A stretch of DNA of 64,000 bases from Aureibaculum algae. Lineage in GTDB: Bacteria > Bacteroidota > Bacteroidia > Flavobacteriales > Flavobacteriaceae. Position numbers and translations under genes: made by a program. The stretch is taken from positions 4,176,001-4,240,000 of the forward strand of contig NZ_CP040749.1 of the NCBI RefSeq assembly GCF_006065315.1, written 5' to 3'. The notes under the pieces are model-generated. The model saw only the letters and a program-made list of their open reading frames with translations, made no database searches and was not told where the DNA came from. This document shows, piece by piece, positions 43,473-53,852 of the stretch (the stretch's first letter is position 1; each line of letters opens with the position of its first letter).

Positions 43473-44108
43473 TTGAAGTCAAAAAAATTATATCAAAGGT
43501 TTGTTCAACTACTCCTTTTATTAATAATCATTGTTACCTTAAATAGTTGCGGATTTTGTAATGTTTTTTCAAAACACTACTATTTTACTGGCAATGGAGG
43601 AGTTAGACCCGGAAAAACTAAGTTTGATTTGAGTAAAGATATTTACGTCTTAAAAAAAGAGGATTTTATTAAAACAAATGTTATATATCAATCATGTTCT
43701 AAATGGAATAAGGAGGCACTAAGATATGAAGCAACGGATTGTAGCGACGCTACTGCGACGATATCATTTATTCGTTTCTTTAATAATGGCAGAGTGTTAA
43801 TCAATACTATATCAGAAGACTTATCTCCGTTAAATCAATATAATAATTTAGAAGGTGGCACCGTTGGTTATTATAAAATTGAAGAAAATGAATTGATTAT
43901 AGAATACTTTTCCGTTAGTATTGGAGGAATGACATCTGATTGTGGAAAATATTATATAGACAAGTACAAGTTAAGTGTTGAAGGGATCGAGCTACAAGAA
44001 ATCAGAAGATCTGACAATGGGATATTTTATGGATGGAGAAAAGTTGAGCATAGTGTACCGTACATAAAAAAAGGTATTAATGGGTTAAAAGGAGATCCAA
44101 ATTGGTAG
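43473..44108 (+). CDS. Hypothetical lipoprotein
   Basis: 211 residues starting at TTG 43473 (no in-frame ATG is available before the signal). The N-terminus is basic, then strongly hydrophobic, ending at the lipobox TLNSC (Cys26). The mature protein has several cysteines and beta-rich sequence but no motif I know. It is alone on the plus strand, followed by a terminator shared with the nqr operon. Confidence 0.6.
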   Translation: MKSKKLYQRFVQLLLLLIIIVTLNSCGFCNVFSKHYYFTGNGGVRPGKTKFDLSKDIYVLKKEDFIKTNVIYQSCSKWNKEALRYEATDCSDATATISFIRFFNNGRVLINTISEDLSPLNQYNNLEGGTVGYYKIEENELIIEYFSVSIGGMTSDCGKYYIDKYKLSVEGIELQEIRRSDNGIFYGWRKVEHSVPYIKKGINGLKGDPNW

Positions 44109-44226
44109 GTATATACCATTTTTAATGGTACCAAAATAAAGACAAGAAGCTAGATCAAAATTTAAAATTTGGCTGACCAATTGATTTTACAATACGTTCT
44201 ACACGATATAAAATCAGTTAAAAACA

Positions 44227-44258
44227 AAAAAACTGAAGGAATAATCCTTCAGTTTTTT
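44227..44258. terminator. Bidirectional terminator between lipoprotein gene and nqrF
   Basis: Stem arm AAAAAACTGAAGGA (44227-44240), loop ATAA, perfect complementary arm to 44258, with T-runs on both strands. It lies 26 bases beyond the nqrF stop on the minus strand and 118 bases beyond the plus-strand gene. Confidence 0.88.
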
Positions 44259-44284
44259 ATATAATTTATAATTTTCATTACTTT

Positions 44285-45595
44285 TTACCCTCCAAAGTCA
44301 TCGAAGCGTATGTTCTCATCATCCATACCAAAATCTTCACCCATTTTCTGAACCGCATTATTCATTAATGGTGGTCCACAGAAATACAATTCTAAATCTT
44401 CTGGTGAATCATGTTTAGATAAATATTGATCTATTACAACTTGATGAATAAAACCAACAAACCCATCACCTTCATCATTTACATCTTTTTTAACTTTCCA
44501 ATTATCTGCTTCAGTTGGATCTGATAATGCAATATAAAATTTGAAATTTGGAAAATCTTTCTCTAATGCTCTAAAGTAATGTATGTAAAATAATTCCGCC
44601 TTAGAACGTCCTCCATACCAAAACGTAACCTTACGATTTGTTTTTAGAGTTCTAAATAATTGATATAAATGCGAACGCATTGGAGCCATACCAGCACCAC
44701 CACCTACATATAACATTTCTGCTTCAGACTCATTTATGAAAAACTCACCATAAGGTCCAGAGATGGTCACTTTATCTCCAACTTTCTGATTAAAAATATA
44801 CGAAGATGCTATACCCGGATTAACATCCATCCAACCACCTTTGGCACGATCAAAAGGAGGTGTTGCAATACGTACATTTAGCATTATTTTTCTTCCTTCT
44901 GCAGGATAAGAAGCCATTGAGTATGCTCTTTCTACAGTTTCAGTATTCTTCATCACTAAAGGCCAAAGTCCAAACTTCTCCCAATCTGCCTTAAATTTAT
45001 CTGGTTCTCCTGGATGATCTTGTGGATGTGCTTCCACATCCATATCTGAATATTTAACTTCTATTTCAGGAATTTCTATTTGAATATAACCACCGGCTTT
45101 GTAATCCATATCTTCTGGGATTTCAACTACAAACTCTTTAATAAATGTTGCAACATTATAATTTGAAACTACTGTTGCTTCCCATTTTTTAATCCCAAAA
45201 ATCTCTTCAGGGATTGTTATATTCATGTCTTGTTTTACCTTAACCTGACAAGAAAGTCTTGCACCTTCTTTTAATTCTTTACGTGAAAAATGCGGCGTTT
45301 CGGTCGGCAATGCTTCTCCACCACCTTCTAATACATGACATTCACATTGAATACATGTTCCTCCACCACCACAAGCTGAGGGTAAAAATATTTTTTGACT
45401 ACCTAAAGTAGATAGTAATGAATCTCCCGAAGGAACTTCTATAACTTTCTCACCATTTATGGTAATTTTTACAGGACCAGAAGGAGCTAATTTTTGTTTT
45501 ACAAATAATAAAAGTGATACCAATAAAAGTGTAATTGCTAAAAACGCAACTACAGTAGCTATGATTACCCCTGATGTACTTACTAATAATAACAT
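44285..45595 (-). CDS. nqrF: Na+-translocating NADH:quinone reductase subunit F
   Basis: 436 residues. One N-terminal membrane helix (about 5-32), a 2Fe-2S ferredoxin domain with Cys75, Cys81, Cys84 and Cys116, an FAD-binding domain with the RAYSMASYP motif, and a C-terminal NADH-binding domain with [13 protein letters not shown] and YFCGPPLMN. It accepts hydride from NADH and passes electrons to the 2Fe-2S centre and on to the membrane subunits. Last gene of the six-gene operon; it is separated by one base from nqrE. Confidence 0.96.
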   Translation of the reverse strand: MLLLVSTSGVIIATVVAFLAITLLLVSLLLFVKQKLAPSGPVKITINGEKVIEVPSGDSLLSTLGSQKIFLPSACGGGGTCIQCECHVLEGGGEALPTETPHFSRKELKEGARLSCQVKVKQDMNITIPEEIFGIKKWEATVVSNYNVATFIKEFVVEIPEDMDYKAGGYIQIEIPEIEVKYSDMDVEAHPQDHPGEPDKFKADWEKFGLWPLVMKNTETVERAYSMASYPAEGRKIMLNVRIATPPFDRAKGGWMDVNPGIASSYIFNQKVGDKVTISGPYGEFFINESEAEMLYVGGGAGMAPMRSHLYQLFRTLKTNRKVTFWYGGRSKAELFYIHYFRALEKDFPNFKFYIALSDPTEADNWKVKKDVNDEGDGFVGFIHQVVIDQYLSKHDSPEDLELYFCGPPLMNNAVQKMGEDFGMDDENIRFDDFGG

Positions 45596-45596
45596 A

Positions 45597-46343
45597 TTAT
45601 TGATTTAAAGCGGTTGTATTTTCTACTAATTTTTCTTCTTTATTTAAAATAACATCGGCATCGTTATCTTTCTGATCTATTTGAATAGCTTGTTCTGTTG
45701 GTGCAGGAGTTTCCGCTCCTTCATCACCACCAGTTAACATTCCTCCAAAACTCATAAAACCGATAGCCATTAATCCTGTTAGGATAAATGTTATACCTAA
45801 TCCTCGTAATGCTGGAGGAACAGACGAATATCTAATTTTCTCACGAATAGCTGCAATGGCAATAATGGCTAAAAACCATCCAATACCAGAACCTACACCA
45901 TAGGTTAAGGCTTCACCCAATGTTGGTATTTCACGTGATTGCATAAACAATGAACCTCCTAAAATGGCACAGTTTACAGCAATTAAAGGTAAAAATATAC
46001 CCAATGAATTATATAACGAAGGAGAAAATTTTTCAACTACAATTTCTACCAATTGTACCATGGTTGCAATAGTTGCAATAAACATAATAAATGATAAAAA
46101 GCTAAGATCGTATTCAGCATATTCAGGACCTAACCAAGCTAAAGCTCCTTCTCGTAATACGTATTGATCTAACAACCAGTTTAAAGGTACAGTAACTGCT
46201 AATACAAAAATAACAGCAGCACCTAAACCTACAGCGGTAGATACCTTTTTAGATACAGCTAAGTAAGAACACATTCCTAAGAAATATGCAAATACCATGT
46301 TATCTACAAATATTGATTTAAAAAATAATTCTATATATTCCAT
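45597..46343 (-). CDS. nqrE: Na+-translocating NADH:quinone reductase subunit E
   Basis: 248 residues, about 50 longer than the usual 198. Six hydrophobic segments occupy about 1-200; [14 protein letters not shown] carries the conserved cysteine that ligates the iron-sulfur centre shared with NqrD. The extra C-terminal tail (about 203-248) is acidic, charged and proline-containing and is not part of the membrane core, a lineage feature. It lies 53 bases after nqrD and one base before nqrF. Confidence 0.95.
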   Translation of the reverse strand: MEYIELFFKSIFVDNMVFAYFLGMCSYLAVSKKVSTAVGLGAAVIFVLAVTVPLNWLLDQYVLREGALAWLGPEYAEYDLSFLSFIMFIATIATMVQLVEIVVEKFSPSLYNSLGIFLPLIAVNCAILGGSLFMQSREIPTLGEALTYGVGSGIGWFLAIIAIAAIREKIRYSSVPPALRGLGITFILTGLMAIGFMSFGGMLTGGDEGAETPAPTEQAIQIDQKDNDADVILNKEEKLVENTTALNQ

Positions 46344-46396
46344 AGTGTTTTGTATTGAAATTCTGATATAAATAATCAGAATGACGCAGTACGCGT

Positions 46397-47089
46397 CTAA
46401 TTTTCTTCTATTAACTCTTTATTATTACTACGTTGTACCCATATGATAAGACCAACAACAATTAATGCCATTGGCGGTAAAACCATAAATCCATTATTTT
46501 CATATCCAATACTATACAATCCCGTTTTTTCAACTGAATCACCTAATACTTTAAAACCAAATAATGTACCTGAACCTAATAATTCTCTAAAAAAACCAAC
46601 AATTATTAATATAAGTCCATACCCCGCAGCATTACCAATGCCATCAAGGAAAGATTTCCACGGACCATTTGCCAATGCAAATGCTTCAAAACGCCCCATA
46701 ATTATACAGTTCGTAATAATTAAACCAATGAAAACCGAAAGTTCTTTACTAAGCGTATATGCAAAAGCTTTTAGTACTTGATCTACAATAATTACCAATG
46801 TAGCCACTACTATTAACTGTACAATAATTCTAATTTTTGACGGAATAATGTTTCTCATCAAGGAAATAACTACATTCCCTAAACCCAATACAAACATTAC
46901 AGAAACTGCCATAACAATCGATGGCTTTAATTGAGCTGTAATTGCTAATGCAGAACAAATACCTAATACCTGTATGGTAACAGGGTTATTATCCGTTAAA
47001 GGATCTGTCATTAACTTTCTATTCTTTTTAGAAAACAAAGGCTCTTTAGGCACCTTTACTATTTCTTCTTTTTCTGCTACTTCTGCCAT
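46397..47089 (-). CDS. nqrD: Na+-translocating NADH:quinone reductase subunit D
   Basis: 230 residues with six membrane segments after a charged N-terminal extension of about 25 residues. [11 protein letters not shown] holds the conserved cysteine that pairs with NqrE to bind the iron-sulfur centre. It lies five bases after nqrC. Confidence 0.95.
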   Translation of the reverse strand: MAEVAEKEEIVKVPKEPLFSKKNRKLMTDPLTDNNPVTIQVLGICSALAITAQLKPSIVMAVSVMFVLGLGNVVISLMRNIIPSKIRIIVQLIVVATLVIIVDQVLKAFAYTLSKELSVFIGLIITNCIIMGRFEAFALANGPWKSFLDGIGNAAGYGLILIIVGFFRELLGSGTLFGFKVLGDSVEKTGLYSIGYENNGFMVLPPMALIVVGLIIWVQRSNNKELIEEN

Positions 47090-47094
47090 TTTAA

Positions 47095-47844
47095 TTATTT
47101 TAAAGTTTTAAAATAAGGTACATACATTGCTAAATCTTTTTTAATCATTGCTGTAACGCCATCACCAGTAATGGTAGCTCCAGCAATAGCATCAACTTCA
47201 TTATCCTTTTTTTCTTCATTCTTCGGGTCTGCATTACCTTTAGCTACAGTAACTCCTTTAAAGGAACCTGAATCACTTAAAACATGTTCTCCTGAAAAAT
47301 CATCCATAAAGTAACGTTGTTTAATTTCTGCACCCAAACCAGGAGTCTCTCCTTTATGGTCAAAATATACACCTTGAATAATCATTGATTTATCAACGGC
47401 TACAAAGCCCCAAATAGCATCCCATAATCCTTTACCGCGAATGGGAATTACATAAATAGGATTACCATCCTTTTCACCTTCAAACAAAGGTAATTTCCGT
47501 GTATAATTAGGATCCTTAGCTTTTGTCTCTTCCTTTTTAATATCTATCATGTACGCTTTAGCGTCTTCAGTAACCTTATCACCTTCAATTACATATTGTT
47601 TGGTAATGGCTTTGTTAAAGACATCTTCAACTTTATCCGTTGAAATAAACTCAACATCTCCAGCTCCTTCATTATCGTTGATGCCCATGGCATACAATAT
47701 ATTTTGTTGCTTTTCAAAACGCTTATTGGCATCAACTAAAGGTTTTAAACCTTGAGCAAGCCCTGCGAGTATAGACCCCACTACCAACACCATAACAATG
47801 GCAAAAATAATGGTATAACTATTTTTATCTGTATTGATTGCCAT
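47095..47844 (-). CDS. nqrC: Na+-translocating NADH:quinone reductase subunit C
   Basis: 249 residues: one N-terminal membrane helix (about 10-30) and a periplasmic FMN-binding domain. The ApbE recognition motif is DAIAGATITG with the flavinylated threonine predicted as Thr224. It carries covalent FMN and links the other redox centres. It follows nqrB with a three-base gap. Confidence 0.95.
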   Translation of the reverse strand: MAINTDKNSYTIIFAIVMVLVVGSILAGLAQGLKPLVDANKRFEKQQNILYAMGINDNEGAGDVEFISTDKVEDVFNKAITKQYVIEGDKVTEDAKAYMIDIKKEETKAKDPNYTRKLPLFEGEKDGNPIYVIPIRGKGLWDAIWGFVAVDKSMIIQGVYFDHKGETPGLGAEIKQRYFMDDFSGEHVLSDSGSFKGVTVAKGNADPKNEEKKDNEVDAIAGATITGDGVTAMIKKDLAMYVPYFKTLK

Positions 47845-47847
47845 AAC

Positions 47848-49074
47848 TTAAGCTGTTTTTAATTTTGCTCTTTTTAATCTTTTTTTCACATTGCCTTGCA
47901 CAACATAATGATCTATTGTTGGTGCAAATACATTCATTAATAATATTGCTAGCATTACACCTTCAGGATATGCCGGATTAAATACACGAATCATTATTGA
48001 TATAAAACCAATTAAGAAACCGTAAATCCATTTTCCCTTATTCGTTTGTGCTGCCGTTACCGGATCGGTTGCCATATAAACGATACCAAATGCCATACCC
48101 CCAATTAATAGGTGATGCCAAAATTCAGTACTCATTAATCCGTAAAACTTACTAGTATCTGTTATCCAACCAGCGGCAACTACCATATTAAAGATATAGC
48201 CCATAACCAAAGCACCAATAACAGCACTAAGCATTACTCGCCAACTTCCAATTTTAGTAAAAATGAGGAATAACCCACCTAGTAATATTAAGAGTGTAGA
48301 GGTTTCACCGACAGAACCAGGAATAAAACCAAAAAACATATCCATAACTGAATAGTCAACTGGATTTGATTGAGCCAAGCTACCTAATATCGTTTCACCA
48401 GAAATGGCATCAGCAGTTGAACCATTTGCAATTTCTTTTGTTCTTTCTACAGCACCTTGTACCCAAACTTTATCACCACTCATCCAAGTAGGATATGCAA
48501 AGAACAAAAATGCTCTAATGGTTAAAGCGGGATTCAAAATATTCATCCCCGTACCACCAAATACTTCTTTACCGATAACAACACCAAAAATAACAGCGAC
48601 AATTAACATCCACCAAGGAATATCAATTGGCACAATTAATGGCACTAACATACCAGTTACTAAATACCCCTCTTCTACTTCGTGTCCTTTAATAGTTGCG
48701 AAAATAAATTCAACACCTAAACCAACACCATAAGAAATGATTATTAAAGGTAATATTTTCCAAAACCCAAGACTAAAGTTTTGCAATGACCAAAATTCAC
48801 CGCTAAAAAAACCTCCAGAAACGGATTGTATTTCGCCTAAGGCTAAGTAATGCTGGTAACCTGCATTAAACATACCGAAAATTAAACATGGAATTAAAGC
48901 CATAATTACCGTATTCATGGTACGCTTTAAATCGTCAGCTGCCTTTATGTGCGTACCACCATGTGTAGTATCGTTTGGCGTATATAAGAAAGTATGCAAG
49001 GCGTTAAAGGCTGGTGCCATTTTAGTTCCTTTATACTTTTCTTTTAAATTATGTAAGTTCTGTTTTAAACCCAT
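47848..49074 (-). CDS. nqrB: Na+-translocating NADH:quinone reductase subunit B
   Basis: 408 residues with about ten membrane segments. It carries one covalent FMN at a threonine near residue 228 (compare 235-236 in Vibrio), here in DAISGETILG instead of the usual SGAT-type sequence, so alanine is replaced by glutamate next to the threonine (Thr228 codon 48391-48393). This is the main sodium-channel subunit with the ubiquinone/menaquinone site. It lies 10 bases after nqrA. Confidence 0.95.
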   Translation of the reverse strand: MGLKQNLHNLKEKYKGTKMAPAFNALHTFLYTPNDTTHGGTHIKAADDLKRTMNTVIMALIPCLIFGMFNAGYQHYLALGEIQSVSGGFFSGEFWSLQNFSLGFWKILPLIIISYGVGLGVEFIFATIKGHEVEEGYLVTGMLVPLIVPIDIPWWMLIVAVIFGVVIGKEVFGGTGMNILNPALTIRAFLFFAYPTWMSGDKVWVQGAVERTKEIANGSTADAISGETILGSLAQSNPVDYSVMDMFFGFIPGSVGETSTLLILLGGLFLIFTKIGSWRVMLSAVIGALVMGYIFNMVVAAGWITDTSKFYGLMSTEFWHHLLIGGMAFGIVYMATDPVTAAQTNKGKWIYGFLIGFISIMIRVFNPAYPEGVMLAILLMNVFAPTIDHYVVQGNVKKRLKRAKLKTA

Positions 49075-49084
49075 TGTTTTTATT

Positions 49085-50431
49085 TTAACCTATTTCTTCA
49101 ATCATTAAGTCCAAACCTGCTCTGATAATTTGTTGATGTGGTTGTTTAGACACACAAACAAATTCTGTCAATGCAAAATCTTCTGGTGCTACTTCATACA
49201 TCCCTAAAGCTTCCATTTCATCTAAATCTTTATATAAACACGCTTTTAAGATTTGCATAGGATAAATATCTAAAGGAAATACTTCTTCATAATTACCAGT
49301 TAACACGAAAGCTCTGTGTTCACCATTAGTGTTGGTATCTAAATCATACTTCTTTTTAGGACTTAACCATGAAAAGGTTAACGCTCTAGTATTAGATATT
49401 TTATTAAAAACAGGTACCGTCCAACCAAAAAGTTCATAATCATCACCTTCTTTAATAGCAGTTACCTGATTATCGTAATAACCGAGATATTCTTCTTGAG
49501 AAACTTGTTTACCAGATAATACATTACCACTAATAATTCTTGTATGGCTGTCTAAATTTTCTGAAACAATATCAGATATAATAGCTCCTGCTATAACTTC
49601 TACATATTGGTTTTTGATGAATTGCGATCCCGTTAAAGCTACAGTTCTTTTAATATTAAAATTACCTGTAAGTAATAACTCACCTATAACCACCAAATCT
49701 TGAGGTGTAACCACCCAAACAACTTCACCTTTATTAATAGGATCGATTTTAGCGATTTGCGTACCTACGTTACCACTAGGGTGTGGCCCAGAAACCTTGT
49801 GAATTTCTACACCAGATACGTTAGCTAATGGAGAATTTGAATTTTTACCAATACTAACATGTACTTTACCTTCAGTTAATTTTGTCAATGCAGTTACGGC
49901 AGCTTGCAATTCAGCTTCTTTACCTTTTAAGGTATAGTCATAATCTGCAGCTAAAGGAGCACTTGCATAAGCAGAAATAAAAATTGCCTTTGGTGTTTCT
50001 TCAGGATTGGCTATAACGTCATAAGGACGTCTTTTAATAAATGGCCAGCAACCAGAAGCTAACAAATGTGTTTTCACTTCATCAGCAGTTAGGCTATTGG
50101 CATTTTTTTTACCAAAATCTTGATATTGCTGTTGTTTATCGGCTAATATTTTAACTTCAAGTATTTTCCTTTTAGCTCCTCTAACAATTTCAATAACTTC
50201 ACCACTAACTGGAGAAGGAAACATAATACTTTCAAATTGCTTGGAATGGAAAAGGGCTTCACCTGCTTTAACCTCTGCCCCTTCTTTAACAAGAAGTTTC
50301 GGTTTTATTTTATGAAAATCAGCGGGCTTCAAAGCATAAACACTAGTAGAAGGTAGTTTGGCTGTAACCTTATCGGCTTCACCTACAAGCCTAATATCTA
50401 AGCCTTTTTTGATACGAATGTCTTTTGACAT
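49085..50431 (-). CDS. nqrA: Na+-translocating NADH:quinone reductase subunit A
   Basis: 448 residues, soluble and without signal peptide, as expected for the cytoplasmic subunit. HYPTSHPSGNVGT-like KVSGPHPSGNVGTQIAKIDP, LTGNFNIKRTVALTGS and the TRALTFSWLSP region are family blocks. It contributes to quinone binding near the membrane surface. First gene of the operon, preceded by a -7 box at 50471-50478. Confidence 0.95.
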   Translation of the reverse strand: MSKDIRIKKGLDIRLVGEADKVTAKLPSTSVYALKPADFHKIKPKLLVKEGAEVKAGEALFHSKQFESIMFPSPVSGEVIEIVRGAKRKILEVKILADKQQQYQDFGKKNANSLTADEVKTHLLASGCWPFIKRRPYDVIANPEETPKAIFISAYASAPLAADYDYTLKGKEAELQAAVTALTKLTEGKVHVSIGKNSNSPLANVSGVEIHKVSGPHPSGNVGTQIAKIDPINKGEVVWVVTPQDLVVIGELLLTGNFNIKRTVALTGSQFIKNQYVEVIAGAIISDIVSENLDSHTRIISGNVLSGKQVSQEEYLGYYDNQVTAIKEGDDYELFGWTVPVFNKISNTRALTFSWLSPKKKYDLDTNTNGEHRAFVLTGNYEEVFPLDIYPMQILKACLYKDLDEMEALGMYEVAPEDFALTEFVCVSKQPHQQIIRAGLDLMIEEIG

Positions 50432-50470
50432 ATTAATTTTAGTCTAGTTAATTATCAATAAAAAACGGTG

Positions 50471-50478
50471 CAAATTTA
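50471..50478 (-). promoter_or_regulatory. -7 promoter box of the nqr operon
   Basis: Plus-strand CAAATTTA reads TAAATTTG on the minus strand, a full match to TAnnTTTG, 40 bases before the nqrA start. No TTG is seen at the -33 distance, so only half the promoter is supported. Confidence 0.5.
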
Positions 50479-50651
50479 ATTATTTTGTACGTGTTATCTA
50501 TGTTTTTATATTATAAATTTCTATTTATAATCATTCTAAATAACAAATTTATTCTTCTTTATGATCCTCTAAAACTAAACCTAATTATTAAAATCAAATT
50601 AATTGATTAATTTTGGTATAACTTTTGTTTTTAACTACACAAAATTAATCG

Positions 50652-51911
50652 ATGCAATACCCTAATTTTCGTTATATATTCACGCTATTGCTTACAATTA
50701 CAATTGGCATCAGCAATGCCCAATCTGATGTAATTGTTGACCCTCCAGAATATATAAAAACTATTATATTACGTTCATTGCAAACAAACAATTATGCACC
50801 CATTGTTAAATTAGGTGATCCATTGCTTTTAGAGTTTGATGATTTAAGTGATAGCCAAGCGGAATATACATATAAAATAGAGCATTACGATTATGACTGG
50901 AAGGTCTCAAAAATGATAGCTACAGAATACATAAGTGGATATGATAATGATTGGATAAGAGAATTTGAAAATTCCTTTAACACCTTACAGCCGTATACCT
51001 ATTACAAACTAATATTACCCAACGATAAAACGCAAATAAAAAAAACTGGTAATTATTTAATAAGTATTTTAGATTCAGACAAAGAGATATTATTTACAAG
51101 ACCATTTATTGTTTACCAAACTTTAGTTGATGTAGGCGTTAGTGTTCATAAAAGCAGAGATATTGCTACAATAAATTCAAAACAAAATGTTGAATTTAGT
51201 ATTAACCATCCTGACTTGCTCATTAATAATCCTAGTCAAGAAATTAAAGTGGTTGTTTATCAAAACAATGATTGGAATACTGCAATTAAAAATATAAAAC
51301 CACAATTTTATAGAGGTACGCAGTTATTGTATAAATATTCTGACAAAGTATCTTTCTGGGCAGGTAATGAATATTTGTTTTTTGACTCCAAAGAAATTCG
51401 AAATGCCACCAATAATATTGCCAAAAGTAGACTTGACGGACTGTTTCACACCTACTTGTACACTGACGAAATGCGAAAAAACAGACCGTACACCTTTTAC
51501 CCTGATGTTAATGGTAATTTTGTAGTTAGAACGATTGACAGTGATGTAAGTGCTACGGAAGCTGACTATTCTTATGTACACTTTACATTACAAGCTTACA
51601 CAGACCTTGGCGAAGATGACATTTATGTTTATGGAGATTTTAATGACTGGCAACTTACAAAAGAGAACAAGATGAGCTACAATGAACGTTTAAAACTATA
51701 CGACTGTACAATGTTATTAAAACAAGGATTCTACAACTATACTTATGTTACCGCCAATAATAAAGGTATAATTAGCAATGACGCTGTAGAAGGTTCATTT
51801 TATCAAACAGAAAATGACTATTCAGTACTTGTTTATTACAAGCCAATTGGCAGCAGATATGACCAGGTGATTGGTTATGGAAAGGCAAATTCAGAAAATT
51901 TACGCAACTAA
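50652..51911 (+). CDS. Type IX secretion system plug protein (DUF5103)
   Basis: 419 residues with a signal peptide ending near SNAQ (residue 24). The N-terminal domain (about 30-155) has YDYDWKVSKMIATEYISGYDND and LQPYTYYKLILPND, typical of DUF5103, which plugs the SprA channel of the type IX secretion system in the closed state. The C-terminal part is beta-rich. It is followed by apaG in the usual flavobacterial order. It fits with the T9SS-sorted protein encoded at 60371. Confidence 0.85.
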   Translation: MQYPNFRYIFTLLLTITIGISNAQSDVIVDPPEYIKTIILRSLQTNNYAPIVKLGDPLLLEFDDLSDSQAEYTYKIEHYDYDWKVSKMIATEYISGYDNDWIREFENSFNTLQPYTYYKLILPNDKTQIKKTGNYLISILDSDKEILFTRPFIVYQTLVDVGVSVHKSRDIATINSKQNVEFSINHPDLLINNPSQEIKVVVYQNNDWNTAIKNIKPQFYRGTQLLYKYSDKVSFWAGNEYLFFDSKEIRNATNNIAKSRLDGLFHTYLYTDEMRKNRPYTFYPDVNGNFVVRTIDSDVSATEADYSYVHFTLQAYTDLGEDDIYVYGDFNDWQLTKENKMSYNERLKLYDCTMLLKQGFYNYTYVTANNKGIISNDAVEGSFYQTENDYSVLVYYKPIGSRYDQVIGYGKANSENLRN

Positions 51912-51968
51912 ACCTCTTTTTCTGCATCTACTTTATACTTAACCAAGATTTATCAACAAAAATAGTTA

Positions 51969-51976
51969 TATCTTTG
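51969..51976 (+). promoter_or_regulatory. -7 promoter box of apaG
   Basis: TATCTTTG fits TAnnTTTG and lies 25 bases before the apaG start. No TTG at -33. Confidence 0.45.
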
Positions 51977-52000
51977 TTATAATTCTACCACTATATAGCT

Positions 52001-52387
52001 ATGGTACAACAAGTAACAAATGGAATTAAAATATCTGTAAAAACAAAGTTTGAAGGTATGAGCAATCAAAACCGCAGGTTGCTTTTCACTTTTAGCTACG
52101 AAATTACCATAGAAAATCAAAGTAATGCTTCTGTACAACTAATGAGCAGACATTGGAAAATTTTTGATTCATTAAAAAGTTTAGAAATTGTTGAAGGCGA
52201 AGGTGTTATTGGTAAAAAACCAGTTTTAGCACCAAAAAAATCGTATACCTACAGTTCGTATTGTAATTTAACTTCACCTACTGGTGCCATGAAAGGTTTC
52301 TTTAATATGATAAACTTTACAAACACGAATAGATTTAAAGTTAACATCCCTTCTTTCCAATTAACAGTTCCCGCGGTATTGAATTAA
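52001..52387 (+). CDS. apaG: ApaG domain protein
   Basis: 128 residues, the normal length. The small beta-sandwich shows FSYEITIENQS, LMSRHWKIFDS and GEGVIGKKPVLAPKKSYTYSSY, the ApaG blocks. ApaG is linked to Co2+/Mg2+ homeostasis in Salmonella and is widespread, but its biochemical role is not settled. It follows the DUF5103 gene and precedes a DUF3667 gene, a conserved flavobacterial order. Confidence 0.93.
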   Translation: MVQQVTNGIKISVKTKFEGMSNQNRRLLFTFSYEITIENQSNASVQLMSRHWKIFDSLKSLEIVEGEGVIGKKPVLAPKKSYTYSSYCNLTSPTGAMKGFFNMINFTNTNRFKVNIPSFQLTVPAVLN

Positions 52388-52503
52388 CATCATTCTCTAG
52401 TATTATTTGGTATTAAAACTCAAGCACAACTATTGCATTTTTTTTGTAGTTTAGCAATATTGAATTTAGATTAAAATTGGGACAATGAGTTCTATATAAT
52501 GCT

Positions 52504-53849
52504 ATGAAATCAACTACCCGGTTTTCAAAAAACAAACGTGGAATAGAATGCTTAAATTGTAAGCAACCCTTATCTAGCCAGGATAATTTCTGCTCAAACT
52601 GTGGACAAGTAAATGATTTACAACCTTTAAGTGTTAAACAGTTTTTTCTGAATTCTTTTCTGGTTTTTTCTCATTTGACTCTCGTTTTTTCAGAACCTTT
52701 ATTCCTTTAGTATTTAAACCTGGTAAAGTATCCAAAAGTTATATTGAAGGCAAACGCATGCAATATGCCAACCCCTTCCGATTATATTTAAATGTTACTA
52801 TCATTTTCTTTTTGTTACAAAGCTTGTTTTCTGTTGTTGATAAATACAGCCTCAATGAATTTTCATCGGAGAATAGTAATAATTTTATTACCGTTAAAGA
52901 TTCTACTCATATTAACACAACGCCTACGGATAGTATTTTAAAAAATTTACCCATCTATAAATCTAATGAAAATTCATCCAATGATTTAACAAAAAACCTC
53001 TTATTACGCATTGATTCAATTTTTACATCAACCAACCTACTTGAACAACTTAAATCTGACTCAAACCTTAAAATTGTAAAAGATTCTATTTATAAAAACT
53101 TCTTTGTTTCTAATAACAACTATATTTCTGAACAAATAAATAAAGCTGTAGAAAATAACAATTGGAATGTATTTCAAGCTATAACAACTCTTAATAAAGA
53201 CACCTATGAGCATGTAGAACGCATTCTTAAAGAAAATGATGTTGATTACGTTATTCCTGATAAATATAAATCACAAACAGAAGCCGATTTTAACAATTTT
53301 AACTTTTTTAAAAAACTCAATAAATTTTCAAAGTATGATAAAGCTCACCCTAATGGAACGGCTTTAGGTGCCATGGAAGAATTGGGTGTAGCAAAAACAC
53401 GTTGGAATGCATTTAATTATAAGTTAGCTCAGAATATCAATAAAATATTTAATGACAGTGAAGCTGCCAACGCATTTCAAAAAAGTATAATTTCAAAAAT
53501 ATCAATTGCTCTATTTTTCTTGTTACCTCTCTTTACCTTTGGTTTATCTTTACTCTATTTTAGACACAAATGGAGCTACACAGAGCATTTAATTTTTGTA
53601 TTTAACACACAGACGGTATTTTTTCTATTGCTAATAATCTTCACCATATTTGACAGAATTTTTGATACAAATACGAGTATGTCTATATTTATTATAGTAT
53701 TTCTACTATATTTATTTAAGGCTTTGCATAACTTTTATGGACAACGCAAACCTAAAACCTTCGTCAAATTTATATTACTCAACATTTTCTATTTTACGCT
53801 TTCTGTAATAGGATTTGTTGCCGTATTATTTACTGCGTTTATTTTATAA
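52504..53849 (+). pseudogene. DUF3667 membrane protein, frameshifted
   Basis: The reading frame is split. The 5' part (52504-52710) encodes a zinc-ribbon-like CLNC...CSNC start, the usual opening of DUF3667 proteins. The 3' part (from before 52758 to 53849) encodes a protein with membrane segments at the C-terminal end (about 240-360 of the fragment). A one-base loss in the T-run 52656-52659 would explain it: with five T's the frame continues NSFSGFFSFDSRFF and runs into the second part through FKPGKVSKSYIEGKR. It may be a sequencing error, a real inactivation, or a phase-variable run. Confidence 0.8.
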
Positions 53850-53852
53850 ATT

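Noticed and set aside
52504..53849. Programmed frameshift in the DUF3667 gene
   Set aside because: No slippery heptamer with downstream pseudoknot is evident, and a simple T-run change accounts for the shift.
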